From assembly GCA_942486035.1 (NCBI GenBank), contig CALNXK010000128.1, positions 1,627,987-1,691,986 on the forward strand: a DNA stretch of 64,000 bases, in the 5' to 3' direction. Of this stretch, positions 13,701-26,200 are shown piece by piece. Positions within the stretch are counted from its first letter, which is position 1. Every line of letters starts with the position of its first letter. Source of the stretch: Porites lobata (taxonomy: Eukaryota; Cnidaria; Anthozoa; Scleractinia; Poritidae). Both the position numbers and the translations under genes were made by a program. The notes below the pieces were generated by a model. It was not told the DNA's origin. It saw only the letters and a program-made list of their open reading frames with translations, and did not search any database.

Positions 13701-15755
13701 ACGATCGTTGCGAAGCTTTTTCCACATAATCGCTGCAATCACTGACAAAACGTCAGACACCAGCCCTTATTTAGAGGATGTGAATAAAATGAATCTTTAT
13801 TTCTTTTTTCTTACCCAGACTGAAGGGAATGCCTCACGTCCTGGCTCAACCTCAGAGGAAGAAAAAGGCTCAGAAACCAAAAAATATAAAACTATTATCA
13901 AGGAGTTGCAGACTTTAGGACTAGAAGTAATAGAAGATGAGGAAAAGTTGTTTATTATTCTAACAGAAAGAGATTACCTGAGAAAGTGGATGGAAGAGAA
14001 ATCGGATGGGAATATCGTAGTGAAATTTAAAGGAACTCATTTTGAGGATACGACGACGGAAACTGAGGGGTTGCTGATGAAAAACGAACAGGGAGAAACT
14101 GAAACTAAAAAGATGCAAGCAGAGATTATTCAACTTAAGAAAAAAATACAGGACCAAGCTGACGAATTGGCTAGGTTTTATAAAGTATTCAAAGAAGCGA
14201 TGGAGCAGAATTTAAGATATACAAAACAGGAAAAGGCTCGCGCTGAGGGTGCAAAGCAAGGTAGGTCTTGAAAATGCACTCCGTGAGTTGTTAGGCCCGC
14301 GCTGTTCAAACGTCGAACTTTACATGTGCCAAACCTAATTGTTAGGTTCGGCACATGTTAAGTTCGACGTATGGCGGAATCAATTAGGAACGACAGGAAC
14401 GACACTTTTGTATTTGGGTCGACTCTGCCGTTCTATTCGACTGAGCTTGTCGAATAGAACGGCAAAAGGTCGACTTCAATTCATAGTACGTCGAACTTCA
14501 AATGTGCCAATCCTAATTCATAAATTAGTTTACCGTATTTTTCAATATAACCGCGCTTCTGATTGGCTATATAATGGGTTTTCGCGCCTGTGCGGACAGA
14601 ACTCACAGAAGCGTAACGACTTTACCCGCATTCTCGTTGTAGATTTTTAGACTGAAACTGGACAGCCTAATACGGTCTTCTAAAAAGTTGCTTTTCTTTA
14701 TATCCATAAAGAAATCTTACTTTATTTTAAAATTTTTGGCGTCACTTTATTTTGTCCAAATGTCAATGTGATCCACGATCTCCTCAGCTCACTCCTTGCT
14801 ATAACAGAACACAAATCACACTAAAATCAAAACAAGAATTTTCAGGCTTGGTGAATTTTATTTTTTTGCAGTTTATTTCCCTATTTTAAGTTAAGAAGTA
14901 AGGATGATATTTGTTTTCGCCGCGAATTTGGTTCGGCACATGTAAAGTTCGACCGTCTGAATCAACCCGTGTAATTACCTAATTATTTTTTGTTTCAGTA
15001 GTGCTGTACTTCGTTTTTCCTAAACCGCATTTATCTTTGTCGCAGGTTTGTCAGACTTAGCAAAAAAACAAGCGAGTGTGGACAAAAATGAATGGAGACC
15101 AAAGCAGACGAGTTCAGCCAAAGCTGAATCACTCTTAGCTGCTGTAAGGACACAAGCAGCAGAAGTGAAACAAGCCAAACATCATGTGGATAAACAAAAC
15201 AAAAGCTTGCGCACATTGGTAGACTTAACCGAGAAAATCACTAAAGATTTTACACAGTTGGTCACTTCCTCGAAGCCTCAAGAAGCTTCTGGCTCCCCAG
15301 GGGAAAATGAAAGTTCCCAGGGAGCTGTAGGTGGAGTACTATCCATGTCCCAGGGGCAAGGAACGGGAGAAGAGACCTTCGAGCGCGTTTTCGATGGCGA
15401 CGCACCTTTAAGTATTCCTGTTCAAGAGACGGAGTTAGACAGATTACGAAACTCTAAGGCAAAGGCAAAGTTGGAGTTTTCCAGTGGTGCGATGTATAAT
15501 CCGAGATTAATTACAGGCGAAACCATTCCATCTCCTTCGACTCCGGGTAGGACGGTTCCCATGGCAACTGGCGTATCTGATAGCACCTGGACAGGAGAGA
15601 GTGATATCGAGGTTATTGAAGAGGAAGAAGATTTCGTCGGTGCTGGCTTACCTCGAGGCAAAATATGTCCCGTTTGCGATCGCTTTTTTCCGGAAAGCTT
15701 TAGTCAACGAGACTTTGAGATGCATGTCAACGAGCATTTCGATCATAACACTTAA
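10715..15755 (+). CDS. Coiled-coil protein with C-terminal TAX1BP1/CALCOCO-type C2H2 zinc finger, 491 aa
   Basis: Coding exons are 10715-10805, 12352-12584, 13819-14260 and 15046-15755, with GT/AG borders and matching phases. The start ATG has a good context (AAACATGG) and no in-frame ATG precedes it. Residues 31-108 and much of 109-300 are charged and heptad-like (for example KSLKERYTELVQQF), so a long coiled coil is likely. Residues 320-450 are Ser/Thr/Glu-rich and look disordered. The last 31 residues form C463-x2-C466-x15-H482-x3-H486 (CPVCDRFFP ... HVNEHF), close to the ubiquitin-binding finger of TAX1BP1 and NDP52, which act in selective autophagy and NF-kB control. The N-terminal SKICH domain of those proteins is missing. 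An acidic-flanked FERV (from residue 367) fits an LC3-interacting motif but is unproven. A diverged NEMO/TNIP relative is possible, though those have CCHC-type fingers. The gene is real; the function is inferred. Confidence 0.8.
10806..12351 (+). other. Intron 1 of the zinc-finger coiled-coil gene
   Basis: This 1.5-kb intron has a donor at 10806 and an acceptor ending at 12351. I see no further exon in it. The short inverted pair ACTTTACCCCA / TGGGGTAAAGT near 10820-10850 is a small hairpin. Confidence 0.6.
12585..13818 (+). other. Intron 2 of the zinc-finger coiled-coil gene, with repeat relics
   Basis: Positions 12679-12760 (AAAGGGGATATGTCACGTGG and on) match, with divergence, a repeat at 33463-33545 and 49466-49545. 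Positions 12880-13130 carry several GACCCCATTxTAGT-like repeats. Positions 13345-13465 carry clustered ATCGATTT/AAATCGAT motifs. No exon is supported; phases on both sides already match. Confidence 0.55.
14311..14369. repeat. Inverted repeat (28-bp arms, 3-bp loop) in intron 3
   Basis: The arms 14311-14338 and 14342-14369 are imperfect inverses built around GTCGAACTTTACATGTGCC. A second hairpin follows, GCCGTTCTATTCGA (14427-14440) against TCGAATAGAACGGC (14450-14463). A further single arm lies near 14488 and its inverse near 14932, so the set probably belongs to one foldback element spanning roughly 14310-14955. Confidence 0.65.
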
Positions 15756-16439
15756 AATATCAACCTTCGAATTTCGAAATGAAGAGCTCTCGCAGGTTGT
15801 TTGGAGTGAAAAATACGCGCCTTTGGCGAGGCGCGTTTTAAGAACAAAGAATACTCAACCAGCGGAATGTTCGATATCATTAAACTCAGTGTCACGGAAA
15901 TTACGTTTTGCTGATTACTCGCTAAGACACCTAACTTTTGTGTCCTTAATGGTTCATTTTCATAAAAAAGCAAGTCATGTGTAGGACAGCTTTAGAGCTG
16001 TTGTGGACCTGCAGCAGTAATACACAATTGCAGTACACATACATAGACGCACACATGTTTTCAAAGTTAGCCTGTGCAGGCTCTCATTTAGTAGGGACGT
16101 TGAGAACACAAAGGGAAAATAGGACGCGCATGATCTTCCCCCGCGGATCTTCGCTTTCCCCAGCTCCCGCCCCCGTGCGTTTTTCTCATCATTTTTCACT
16201 AACTCTGAACATTGCTATCTTGAAGCCCGAAACAGGCTTGTTTGAAGGTTGATCACACTACCGTCGTCTACAAAACCCTTCCCCCACAACCAGCACTTTT
16301 CGAACGGTACCGTAATAGAGCTGTGAGACTGTATCTGCGGTTTTTCGTCCGTTATCGGAGAGGACTAGCTGGTCTATTCATTGGTAGATACAACAACAAT
16401 AGCAGTACATGTTCCTTATATATTTTAATACACTGATTG

Positions 16440-16525
16440 TTAGTTGAGCCGGGAATCGAACCTAAAACTAGCCTTAAAACAAGTGACAAACCGCCACCAA
16501 CCCACGGCTTAAAACCTACGGCCTG
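16440..16525 (-). mobile_element. Possible tRNA-derived SINE head
   Basis: On the minus strand 16462-16449 reads GGTTCGATTCCCGG, a full RNA polymerase III B box. An A box upstream is not clear (GGGTTGGTGGCGG near 16496-16508 is the nearest). No acceptor-stem pairing was found, so it is not called as a functional tRNA gene. Confidence 0.35.
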
Positions 16526-16704
16526 GCCAGTATCTCACTCATATCACCGAAAGTAGAGTGATTTTTCTCAGTTAGAATTTTATATTTCCTGGAACGCCAA
16601 ACAGGACGGCTTTAATATCACGTGAATACTAGAAAGCAGAATTAGGCAAGAGGCATAAAGGGGAAAGGCTTGGCCGAAGTTTTTCAAGTTTAATTTGTAT
16701 AGTT

Positions 16705-16825
16705 AATAGCATGATTTTTAGTGATATTTGGCATAAATACCACGAATCGTTATACGTAATTTGAGACAACTCTGAAATGTCAAGAGTGGTATTTATGCCA
16801 AACATCACGTACAAATCATGCCATT
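16705..16825. mobile_element. Foldback element, about 120 bp
   Basis: The left arm contains TTTGGCATAAATACCAC (to 16743); the right arm contains GTGGTATTTATGCCAAACAT (from about 16786). The arms extend outward through GCATGATTTTTAGTGAT and its imperfect inverse. The arms are about 38 bp with a loop of about 40 bp. Confidence 0.65.
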
Positions 16826-17134
16826 ATTTGTTCATACTACTACCTGCAAAGGTTTTGTAATTTTCACATGTAGGTATTTCAAATTAAGCAGAAATTCCAC
16901 TGCTCTAAGCCAATCAAATTGCAGAAATTTCTTGTGTAGTAGTGTAATAGGCCACTTGCTCTAAGAGCCCATGTCACCAATGCTTCCTTTAAACAATGAG
17001 TTTGAATCTTACTGATGCCAAAAATTGACAGAGCACATAAAAATAATCATACCCCCGAAATTTGAGAGGAAACTCATTTAAGGGATATATTTTATGACAC
17101 TTTGATTTTTCAACAAAGTAGTATGATTTGTATT

Positions 17135-17180
17135 GGCCGCCATGTTGGAGGGCATGCTCTTGCCCTCCAACATGGCGGCC
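17135..17180. repeat. Perfect hairpin, 20-bp arms and 6-bp loop
   Basis: The arm 17135-17154 (GGCCGCCATGTTGGAGGGCA) is followed by TGCTCT and then its exact inverse at 17161-17180. Confidence 0.9.
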
Positions 17181-17368
17181 AAAACTACTTTTTACTTATA
17201 TCATGTTAAACGCATGATAGTTGCGCTCAGATGTGCTGTAAACGCTACCATATCATCTTTTCAACATTTTCCTTGAAGTTTAAGTGCAAAATTTGTGTTC
17301 AGAAAGAGGTAATTCATAATTTTAAAAATCACATTATGGTCACGTGACCAGCTACGAACTTACTCACT

Positions 17369-17810
17369 TTAAAGGGAACCTCCACTCTTACTACAGAATA
17401 AGTTTAAATCGAATAAAATTATGTTGATAAACAAATTTGTTCGAAATTTGTCTTAAAAAAAGTGTTTATATCAGGAAAAGTGAATTAAAATTAGTTAGCT
17501 ATTAAAATCGCTTATTTTCACTTTCAAATTTCGCGGGCGCCGCCATCTTGAATAATTGTGACGTGTTATGGTTGCTCTATTGTTCTGACACAAAGAGCTT
17601 TTGTTTAATAACAATAGGGCAACCATTACACGTCACAATTATTCAAGATGGCGACGCCCGCAAAATTTGAAAACAAAAATAGGCGAATCTAAAAGTTATT
17701 TCTTTCGGATACAAACGCTTTCTTTAAAAATATTTTAGATTGACTTGACTGTAACAGTTATTTCCTGTGATTTAAAGTTATCTTTTTGTTGAAGTGGAGG
17801 TTCCCTTTAA
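17369..17810. mobile_element. Nested MITE with TTAA-bounded 18-bp inverted ends
   Basis: The left end is TTAAAGGGAACCTCCACT (17369-17386) and the right end is the exact inverse (17793-17810). The bounding TTAA is consistent with a piggyBac-type target site. The interior contains a second inverted pair around CGCCATCTTGAATAATTGTG (about 17540) and its inverse (about 17630-17655). Confidence 0.75.
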
Positions 17811-19629
17811 GAAAATGGTGCGGGTGTGAAAAACCAGATAACTATTATTTTGTTCAAGATATGATCCCCTAATCGTTTTTCGAAGGCAAAATCATATAAC
17901 TTTCATTTTCATAAAAACGATGTTACATGACCTCTAAGTGCAAATGGCCTATTGGACAGTTATAAGTAAAAAAAATACATTTTTGTTGTATAAGATTATT
18001 TTTACAAGTTGATAAGTATGCAGTGAGAGCTCTTCTGCGCATGTAGAGGAGAGAGATCAAGAGAGCTTACACGCGCATTCCCAAGCCAGTAAGCGCTGGG
18101 CTCGACAATGTACTAGTTCGTCCCGTACCGCACGGCATGTGCGGCACTTCTCAGATAAAAGATTATTTTTATGTAGGTTGAAATAAAGATCATCTCAGTC
18201 ATGCTATCACTAAGGTCATGGAGTCCTATCCATGCAGTTAAATATGATTTATGTAATGGATCACATCACGTCGCAAGATGTCCCCGTTTATGTGCTGTTC
18301 GGTGGATGCCGGTGATTGTTGATTTTTCCTGTGAAAGTATTTTTTTTTTCGGGGTCGGGGAAGCGTTGTATGAGAGGCTGTAGTACATGTTGCAGTCGTA
18401 CTTTGCTTTGAGAAGTGTTCTCAGGCTATGATAAATATGAGAAAATCGCAAATTGTCTTTGTTTCTAACTAGGGGAATGGTAATATCGAAGCGAAGATTA
18501 TTAACTTTCGTGTTTAGGAGTCTTACAAATTGGAAATAGAAAGGTAATAGTATTAGATTTCAGATACCGATTGTTTATTTTTTTGGACTATAACAAAGCT
18601 TAAGATATATGATATAGTCGTAAAATGTAATTGTACTCAACTCCGTATGGGAAATTTCTTCACTCGTTCAGAGGCGACTTGATTTCGTGTGCTCGGCTTG
18701 TTTCGCGTGACTGCATTTTCTATATAAACCGTAAGCGTCGGCGTGGAACCTGGAATTCTCATACTTTCCCCGGTTGTAACTGCTAGAACGGGGTTGCAAC
18801 GGTCTGAAAATTGTCACAAAGGGATTAAGAGATGTGAACAAAGCAGGAATTAGTGCTAGAAAAGCCGGTTTATTGTGGGGACTGAGCATGAAGAAATCAA
18901 CCCTGCAGGTCAGACTAAATAGGAGAGTGACCTTTCACCGCCGGATTGAGGTCCCTTACTCAAGCTTTCTTTTTTAAAATAAAAAATGAAGAAAAACAGT
19001 CGTTTGCAAATTGGCTAATCGCGGCTTCGGTATGTCCACGGATAAAAAAGTTCCTAGGCAAGGAAGTAAGAATTACACCATCTAACAGCCGCTCGCGTTC
19101 CCCACCATACCCCAGTGATCTGTTACGTTTTATTTCACGATGCTAGGTTATATTTTTGGAATCGATTGCCAGACTACTTTGCAAGTGTAAGAGAAGCTTA
19201 TAAGTCGCTTGCCTGTCGAAATTTATGAACAATTATTTTTGAGTCCGGATACTGGACCAGCTGTTTGGATACTGGGCAACATAGGAGCTCTGCAAAAATG
19301 TTAATTTCGCGATGGAAACAAAGGGAAAAAAAGTTAAACTGTCTTTCGTCATATTAAGGACTAAAGAGATTTTCTCTGGGCCAAATTTCAGAGCTCTTCC
19401 AACTAACAAGGGGAAGTTATTGCAGTGTTAAACTGAACAGTCCGGATACTGGGCAACATACTACAAAATGACAATACATTACAAACGTAAGAGAAAAAAT
19501 GAAACAGCAACTTCTCGATTAGTAAAAACTGTTTTTGTTGTTGTTGTTGCTGCTGCTGTTTGTTTGCCGTTGTTTTTTTAGTTTTTTTGTGTCCTGAAAC
19601 TGCGATTCAGACCATATGACTTTTGAAAT

Positions 19630-19940
19630 TTGGTAGTTTCGAGGAGGCCCTTTGCTCGAAATAGTCGACTTTAGAAAGTGGGCACCCTTTTAACAGGAAA
19701 CGTAAGATTTTTTGAAATTAATAATGGCTTCATTTGCTTTCTTCGAATTCATGTAAACGAGTAAGTTAGTCTCAAATTTTTGGTAGTTTGGTAGTTTCGA
19801 GGAGGCCCTTTGCCCGAAATAGTCGACTTTAGAAAATGGGCACCCTTTTAACAGGAAACATAAGATTTTTTGAAATTAATAAAGGCTTCATTTGCTTTCT
19901 TCGAATTCATGTAAACGAGTAAGTTAGTCTCAAATTTTTT
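19630..19940. repeat. Direct tandem duplication, period about 158 bp
   Basis: Two almost identical copies begin near 19630 and 19788 with TTGGTAGTTTCGAGGAGGCC. They differ at only a few bases (for example CTTTGCTCG against CTTTGCCCG). The array ends about 260 bp before the TMBIM4 start codon, so it may lie close to or within its promoter. Confidence 0.85.
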
Positions 19941-20014
19941 TAATTTTTTAAAATTAAATTAAAATTGTGTTTTATGTACTTCGCGCTCGATTACCGGTCT
20001 GGCCACTTTCTCAT

Positions 20015-20038
20015 CCAATCACCGTACAGATGACGTCA
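20015..20038 (+). promoter_or_regulatory. CCAAT box and CRE upstream of TMBIM4
   Basis: CCAAT at 20015-20019 and a perfect palindromic TGACGTCA at 20031-20038 (CREB/ATF site) lie about 170-190 bp before the TMBIM4 ATG. That is the usual distance for a TATA-less proximal promoter with a short 5' UTR. Transcription start is not determined. Confidence 0.5.
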
Positions 20039-20205
20039 GGTCATAATTTGGCGGACGTTTTCCCGGAAAAGTCCCGCACGATTTGCGATTTAAAACAAGA
20101 ACGGGTTATTCGCTTTGTGCGAAATATTTTTTGTCTATCGTTGAAAAGAAGTTCTTATCAACAAGCCTCTGCATTTTTGTAGGGAAGTAAAGGGATCTAG
20201 CCAAA

Positions 20206-23200
20206 ATGTATTACGACCCGGAGGCGAACAAACATGGCGCCGATTATGGCCCTTTTGACAACACGATGGCTTTTAGCGATGTTTCTATCCGCGCAGGTAA
20301 ATCTCCGTTAACACTGTCAACATCTTCGACGGACAGTAATTATTTTCGTCTCATCTTATTACTGAGTGGGTATGTTTTCTCTTTTTTGCAGGATTCATCC
20401 GAAAGGTAAGTTTTATCTTGAATTTGAATTTCAAAACAGCTGAGCTAGGAACAAAATTGTCGTTTTCACCTGCTCAGTCTTGAGCTGTGAGGTGACCTGT
20501 TTTCAGGGTTAATATGATGTCTTAAAATTTATTTTCGCACCAGGAAGTTCATTTGAGTTAAGTTTCAATTTCAAGTTTTTCGTTCTCCTTATTAAAAGTG
20601 AAATAAAGAAAGTCTTACGTTGAGCTGTGAGCTTAACTCTTATATTCAGAGCCTATGCTTTGGTCTTAGTTTGCAGCTAAGTCATTCTGAAGGTTGAAGT
20701 ATTACCGTTTATCAAAACAATGATAAGATCCTGGATAAATTTTAAAGATGGTAGCGTACCTATAGAACCAATAATCTTTTCGTTGATCTATATGCAGTGT
20801 ATGTGTGCAGTAATTTTTAATAATTATTTCATTGTTACAACCTGGTTACAACTTAAGTAGGATAGCTATTCAGGGCATAAAAATGTTTTTTTATAACTTT
20901 AAGCTTGAAAAGGCCCGATGAAAATGAACAGGCTAATGCGCCCAAAAGAATAAACAAATTTTTCGAGAATAAAAATATGAACGGGCCATTGGTAAAGTCT
21001 TTGAAAACAGCCATATCTCCTCGATCCTCACCGCTTCACTAGGAGGGACGTCTGCACCTCAGGAAAAGAAATTTCACACTGATGGCGTAAAATCTGTCCA
21101 AAATCTGGTCAGGAGCTCTGATTGGTCAACATAGTAGTTATTATTGTTTTAGCGATTGATATACAAACAACGGTCAAAAAACTAAGACAAGCCGTTCCAA
21201 TTTTTGGCGCTAAATTATGGAGATTCCAGGTAGAATGATAGATGCATCAAAAAAGTGTTTTAACAAAAATTAATCAGTGTGTTCTTTGAAATATTAAAAG
21301 ACAAAGATGATTACCTTGATGCAACCATGATAACACAAGAAATAAAATCGCGAACTTCTTTCACAGGTTGCATTAAACAATTGATCTTTCTTGCCTTTTG
21401 ATATTATTACACATATTTCCTCTTTTCTTTTTCTTTGCTTTTTACTTATATTTATCTGTAATATCTGATTTGTAAAAGAACTAATTTAGCACGCCTCAAC
21501 TACCATTACTTTACCATAATCGACCAGGAGAAACATAAAATCGAACAAATTTTCATTTGGAACTCCATGACTGCTAGATTAATTATGTAAATGCAGATGT
21601 CGCTCCTGGCAAAAAATTATGTCCCTAACGGCAAGGAGTGATGAGAGTGGGCGGTTGACAGCTGTTTTCACAGGCTAGCCCATTGGCTACTAGATGATTG
21701 TACTTCTTGGAATATGGAGACAAAAAAATTGTCCTGAGAAAGGAGGTAGAAAGTTATATTCACGCTTGTCTCATACAAATAGGGTATATCCCCAAAGATG
21801 GTTTACATATGCCACATAATGACAAAGCGACATAAGCAGGGTGTTGTGTCCTTCTGTTTGTAGTGTGAACATGGGCATAACAACATAATAGCAACGTGAT
21901 GACTTGGACATAACGACATGAGGGCTTAATAGAGAGGGGGGCTTATTAACTTTCCTCCTCTGAAAATGGGGGGGGTCTTAATAGAGGAGTTATGGTAAGT
22001 TCGGATGTCAGCTTTCAGAGGGGCCACTGCCAGCTGCTGGTTTTTGGGTTGTTCACATCCCTACCTATGAAAATATATGAACTTTGAAACTGCCACTCAA
22101 TTCTGCTGAGATTTCTTTCAGGTTTAAGAACTGATCACCTAATCTAACCCTAATCTAATTGTCTTCATTTGCTTTTGTTGTCAACCATCTGATTAAACTT
22201 TTTGCTTCAGCTGGAGTGCTCTGGAGCACTCATGAAAACCATTGTAAATATTGACACAATTCATGATTTAATGTTGTAGGTCTATGCCATACTTCTCTGT
22301 CAGTTGGCTGTCACAATAGCATTTATCTGCTTCTTCTTGTATTGGTAGGTTCAGATAAAAAGAAAAATTGCTTTTAAAATGCAGCTTATCAGATGTTTTG
22401 TTCAGATGTTTATTGTCTGGTGGTTAATAAGTCTAAGGGTTCTTTTGATACAAGATATTCTGGAAAAGCTCCGTGTGCTGCCAAAAAAATTTATAAAATT
22501 ATAAGGGGGCTTGAAGAAAAATTGAATTTCAGAACTACAAGCAGCTGGGCTCAAATTTTGCTTGCCCAGGGCAGTTTCTTCACCCATGTGTAATGTCTTA
22601 GTTTATCATTTAGTTAGAAGATGACTTATAGCTGGGCCTTGTCCATGGAGCAAGTGAACATGAAAAGTTACTTGGCTGGCAGGAAAATCTACTTGTCCAG
22701 GGTGAACTTTCATCCGTCTCAGATTTTCTTCTTGTGACCAAGAAAATTGAGATAATTGGTATGAGTTAATTTTCATAAAAAGATAATATTATTATGTACT
22801 TCCATTTTGAAACTATTACTGAATTTTATAAGGAAAGTGCACCCTCGAGAGAGATTTGGATTTTATTAGGTGAAGATGGGGAAGAAGAGGATGCTGGTGC
22901 AAGTAATGGTTAACTCTTTGATTGAAGATGTAGATGTTTTGATCAATATAATTCTGAAATGTTTTAATAATTTAATTTCCTTCTTGTTTTTTTTGTAGTG
23001 AGCCAGTGAAAGAATATGCTCTTAACCATCCAGGATTATTTTATGGGGCTATGTAAGTATAACCACCTGGTAAGCTCAGCTGGGTGAGCACCTGTCTGCT
23101 GAGTGGGAGGTTGCGGGCTCAAATCCCGGCTAGACCAACACTCAGGGTGTTAAAATAACTGAGAAGAAAGTGCTGCCTTTGTAATGACATCTGCGAATGC

Positions 23201-26200
23201 TTGGATGTAAAACCAAAGGTCCTGTCTCACAGCACTTTCAATTGGTTTTTGTGGGACATAAAAGAACCCACAGAGTCAGTTTCGTGTTGTAGATACCATA
23301 ATAAGATTATTCTAACTACCGGTAATAAAGATTTTATTGTTAATTTTATTATTTGTTGTTCTCACTATTACTACATATTTGTTGTGATAATTATAGTGAT
23401 AAAAAGGGATTTTTGCGTTTTTTTAATGCTGTACTCAGGGTTCTCATTAAGTGCCGGCAGCTGGCTAAAAAACCGGCTACTTGGAGGTTTGAGCCGTCTA
23501 CTTTTTGGGAAAAAAGGGTAAAGTGAGAGAGTGAAAGCCTGAAATTGCTTACAAGACTCAATTGGCAAGCCGCCTACGTTTACATCCTAGCTGTCTACTT
23601 TAAAGCTTAATGAGAACCTTGACTGACAGTACAATGTATGTATGTTTTGGTCTTTTTTGTTTGTTTTAGAGCTGTTACCTTTGTCACCATGATAGCAATG
23701 GCGTGCTGTGAAAGTGTTAGGTGGGTCCTCTGAGACAAGATACATTCTGAAACTGGTAGAAAATACCTGACTTGTTTATGTACTATTATAATAGTTATGT
23801 TACATAGATTTTCTTTTAAAATTAAGTAAATTTTAATTAAGGTCAAACTGAATGTTACTCTCAATATTTTTGAAATTGAAAATTCAGTTGAAAATATTTT
23901 CAGCCTAGTTTGATAATTTTGATTGTCTCATAGCCCTAATGTTGTTATTGTTATTATTATTATTATTATTATTATAATTATTATTATTATTATTATTATT
24001 ATTTAAAACCATTTAAATCCGATTTTCTTTTTGAAGCACAATGATGTACATTAATTTTACTGTTTTTTCTTGGTATTTGTAGGCGGAATTTTCCAACTAA
24101 CCTGATCTTTCTGTCCATTTTTGTAAGTATTTCCTAGTATAATGTCTAATAACTGGTTTAATTTAAATCATAAGGTGGTAGATCTGTCCCTTTACTTTTC
24201 AACAGTCAAATGTTCTTACTATGGACGCCATACAGACAGAGTCAAGTGTCCACATTATTTAAGTGCATGTATGCCTGTTACAGCTGAGGTGGGAATTGTA
24301 TAAAGCTTCACAGTGAGTTTGGGAAATTTCAGGGAGGTCTTCAAAATTTCACAGTTCAGCATTAAATTAACCAGTTATCAAAATAATAGTAGTACTTAAT
24401 GAGAAGTAGTCACTATCTCCTTTATTGCATATTTTGTTATTAATTTATTTTGATAATGTTATTTATGTGTTTTAATAGACTCTTTGTGAAGGATATCTTC
24501 TTGGCGCTGTATCAAGGTTATATTCTATTAATAAATTATAAACTGCACTTACTTTTTAACAATTTTTTGTCAGGGAAAATATTGCTTCCTGCCCTCTTTG
24601 AAGGAAATTCCAACATTAAACTTACCTTCTAATTTATAGACTATGAGTCCCTCTTTTACCCTTAGGGATAGTAGAGCACTCGAAACGCGAGGGCACATGA
24701 AAATCACCCCACTTGAAAAAGGCGAGCCATCGCATCTTGCATTTCTCACGTGGGGTGCTTTTTCATGCGCGCTTGCATTTTGCTTACTCTACTATCCCTG
24801 AGGGAAAATGAAAGACTACTCGTAGTCTACTCTTTAATTCTAATTTCATCTTAAATTCGACAGTGAAACCCCGCCTCATGGCCACCACGTTATTATGGCC
24901 CTTTTTTTTTGCCGCCTGACAAAAACCACCATACATTGTCTTGTAAAAGGACCCTCATTAATAAAGCCACCCCATTAATACGGCCAAATTTTTTTGGCCC
25001 TATCGGTGATTTTATTAACAGGGTTCCACTGTGCTTTGATTTCATGTTAGATCTACTGTCTTTGATGAGCTTCATTTTGTCTGTGCATGTTAAAGTTGTA
25101 TCATTGGGCAGTCAAATACAGTTGTATCCACGTTGTTGTGTTTTATACTGTGTAAGGGATTATTGTTCCTTCATCTTCAAAAAGCCCTGTTTTGTGTTTT
25201 TTAGTGTGTATGACAAAGATGAGGTTTTGATGGCTGTGGGAATTACTGCAGTAAGTTTTTCTTTAATAAGATGACTCTTGTTGATTCTGTATAAGCAAAT
25301 TCTTTTTTTAAAAAAGACTTGTCTAAATGCCATAAACTGGCTTTTCAGTTTTACAAATGTAATTTGAATCGTTTTTTAATTTAGTTTTTGTTTTACAGGT
25401 TGTTGTTCTGGCAATCACCATCTTTGCATTTCAGACAAAGGTGAGGAAGTAACCGGCACAGTCCTTACAATAATGATAATGGTGGTGGTGTTTGTTGCCA
25501 TCCAGCGGCACATCCCCAGTAGGTCCTTATAAGGAAGTACCCCCTGGGCTGGCACCCAGGGTGAAACTCGTAATGATCTGTGAAGGAAAAACAAAGAGAG
25601 AGATGGATGTTTACAGAGTGTTTCTCCCTTAATTGTTCTGTATTTAATTTCTTTCTGTTATTAGTATGACTTCACCATGATGGGAGGAATCCTGTTTGTA
25701 GCTCTGATTATCCTCATCTGCTTTGGATTCCTGATGATCTTCTTCCATAGCCGAGTAAGTACTATAATAAAGTGAGTCTAAATTTTGTAAACGCGTATAC
25801 TTTAAAGCTTTACCGATTGTTTCATTTTCTTATGTTTTTCCAGGTCCTGTCAATTGTTTATGCTTCACTTGGAGCACTGATATTTGCTGTGGTAAGATTT
25901 GAAAGCGGTTGAAGACACTTATCCGTATAATCATAACTATAACAAAATTCTTAAATCTGATTGGCTATCAACTGCCCTGATTTCAGCCTTAATAGGACAG
26001 TTAAATAGGACAGTACGCGTCATGCCTAAGTAATTGGATAGTACGCACCATCACGCGCGCGCTTAAATGGCTTTTTTTTTGTCACTGCTAGCAAAAAAAA
26101 TCTCGGAATTTCTTGTGTTTTGATTCAAAAAGGAGCCTCATGTGTCACAAATTTTGTTAAAGTTATGATTAATTGGTAACAGAACTTCGTGTCGTCCAAT

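Larger units (their letters stand above)
16946..17953. mobile_element. Foldback transposon with imperfect ~30-bp ends, interrupted by a nested MITE
   Basis: The left end starts AATAGGCCACTTGCTCTAAG (16946). The right end, read inverted from 17953, starts AATAGGCCATTTGCACTTAG. Continued similarity into ATGT(C/A)AC supports ends of about 30 bp. Inside lie a perfect 20-bp-arm hairpin (17135-17180) and a complete second MITE (17369-17810). No transposase frame is seen. Confidence 0.65.
15756..20205. other. Intergenic region between the zinc-finger and TMBIM4 genes
   Basis: This 4.45-kb region has no supported gene. It contains a tRNA-like B box (16449-16462, minus strand), a foldback element (16705-16825), a larger transposon with another nested in it (16946-17953) and a 158-bp tandem duplication (19630-19940). 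The TMBIM4 promoter lies at the right end. Positions 18000-19500 look unique and hold no long conserved frame I recognise. Confidence 0.6.

Noticed and set aside
23065..23135. Possible functional tRNA gene
   Set aside because: A and B boxes are present but no acceptor stem or proper cloverleaf can be formed, and it continues into a SINE-like body inside an intron.
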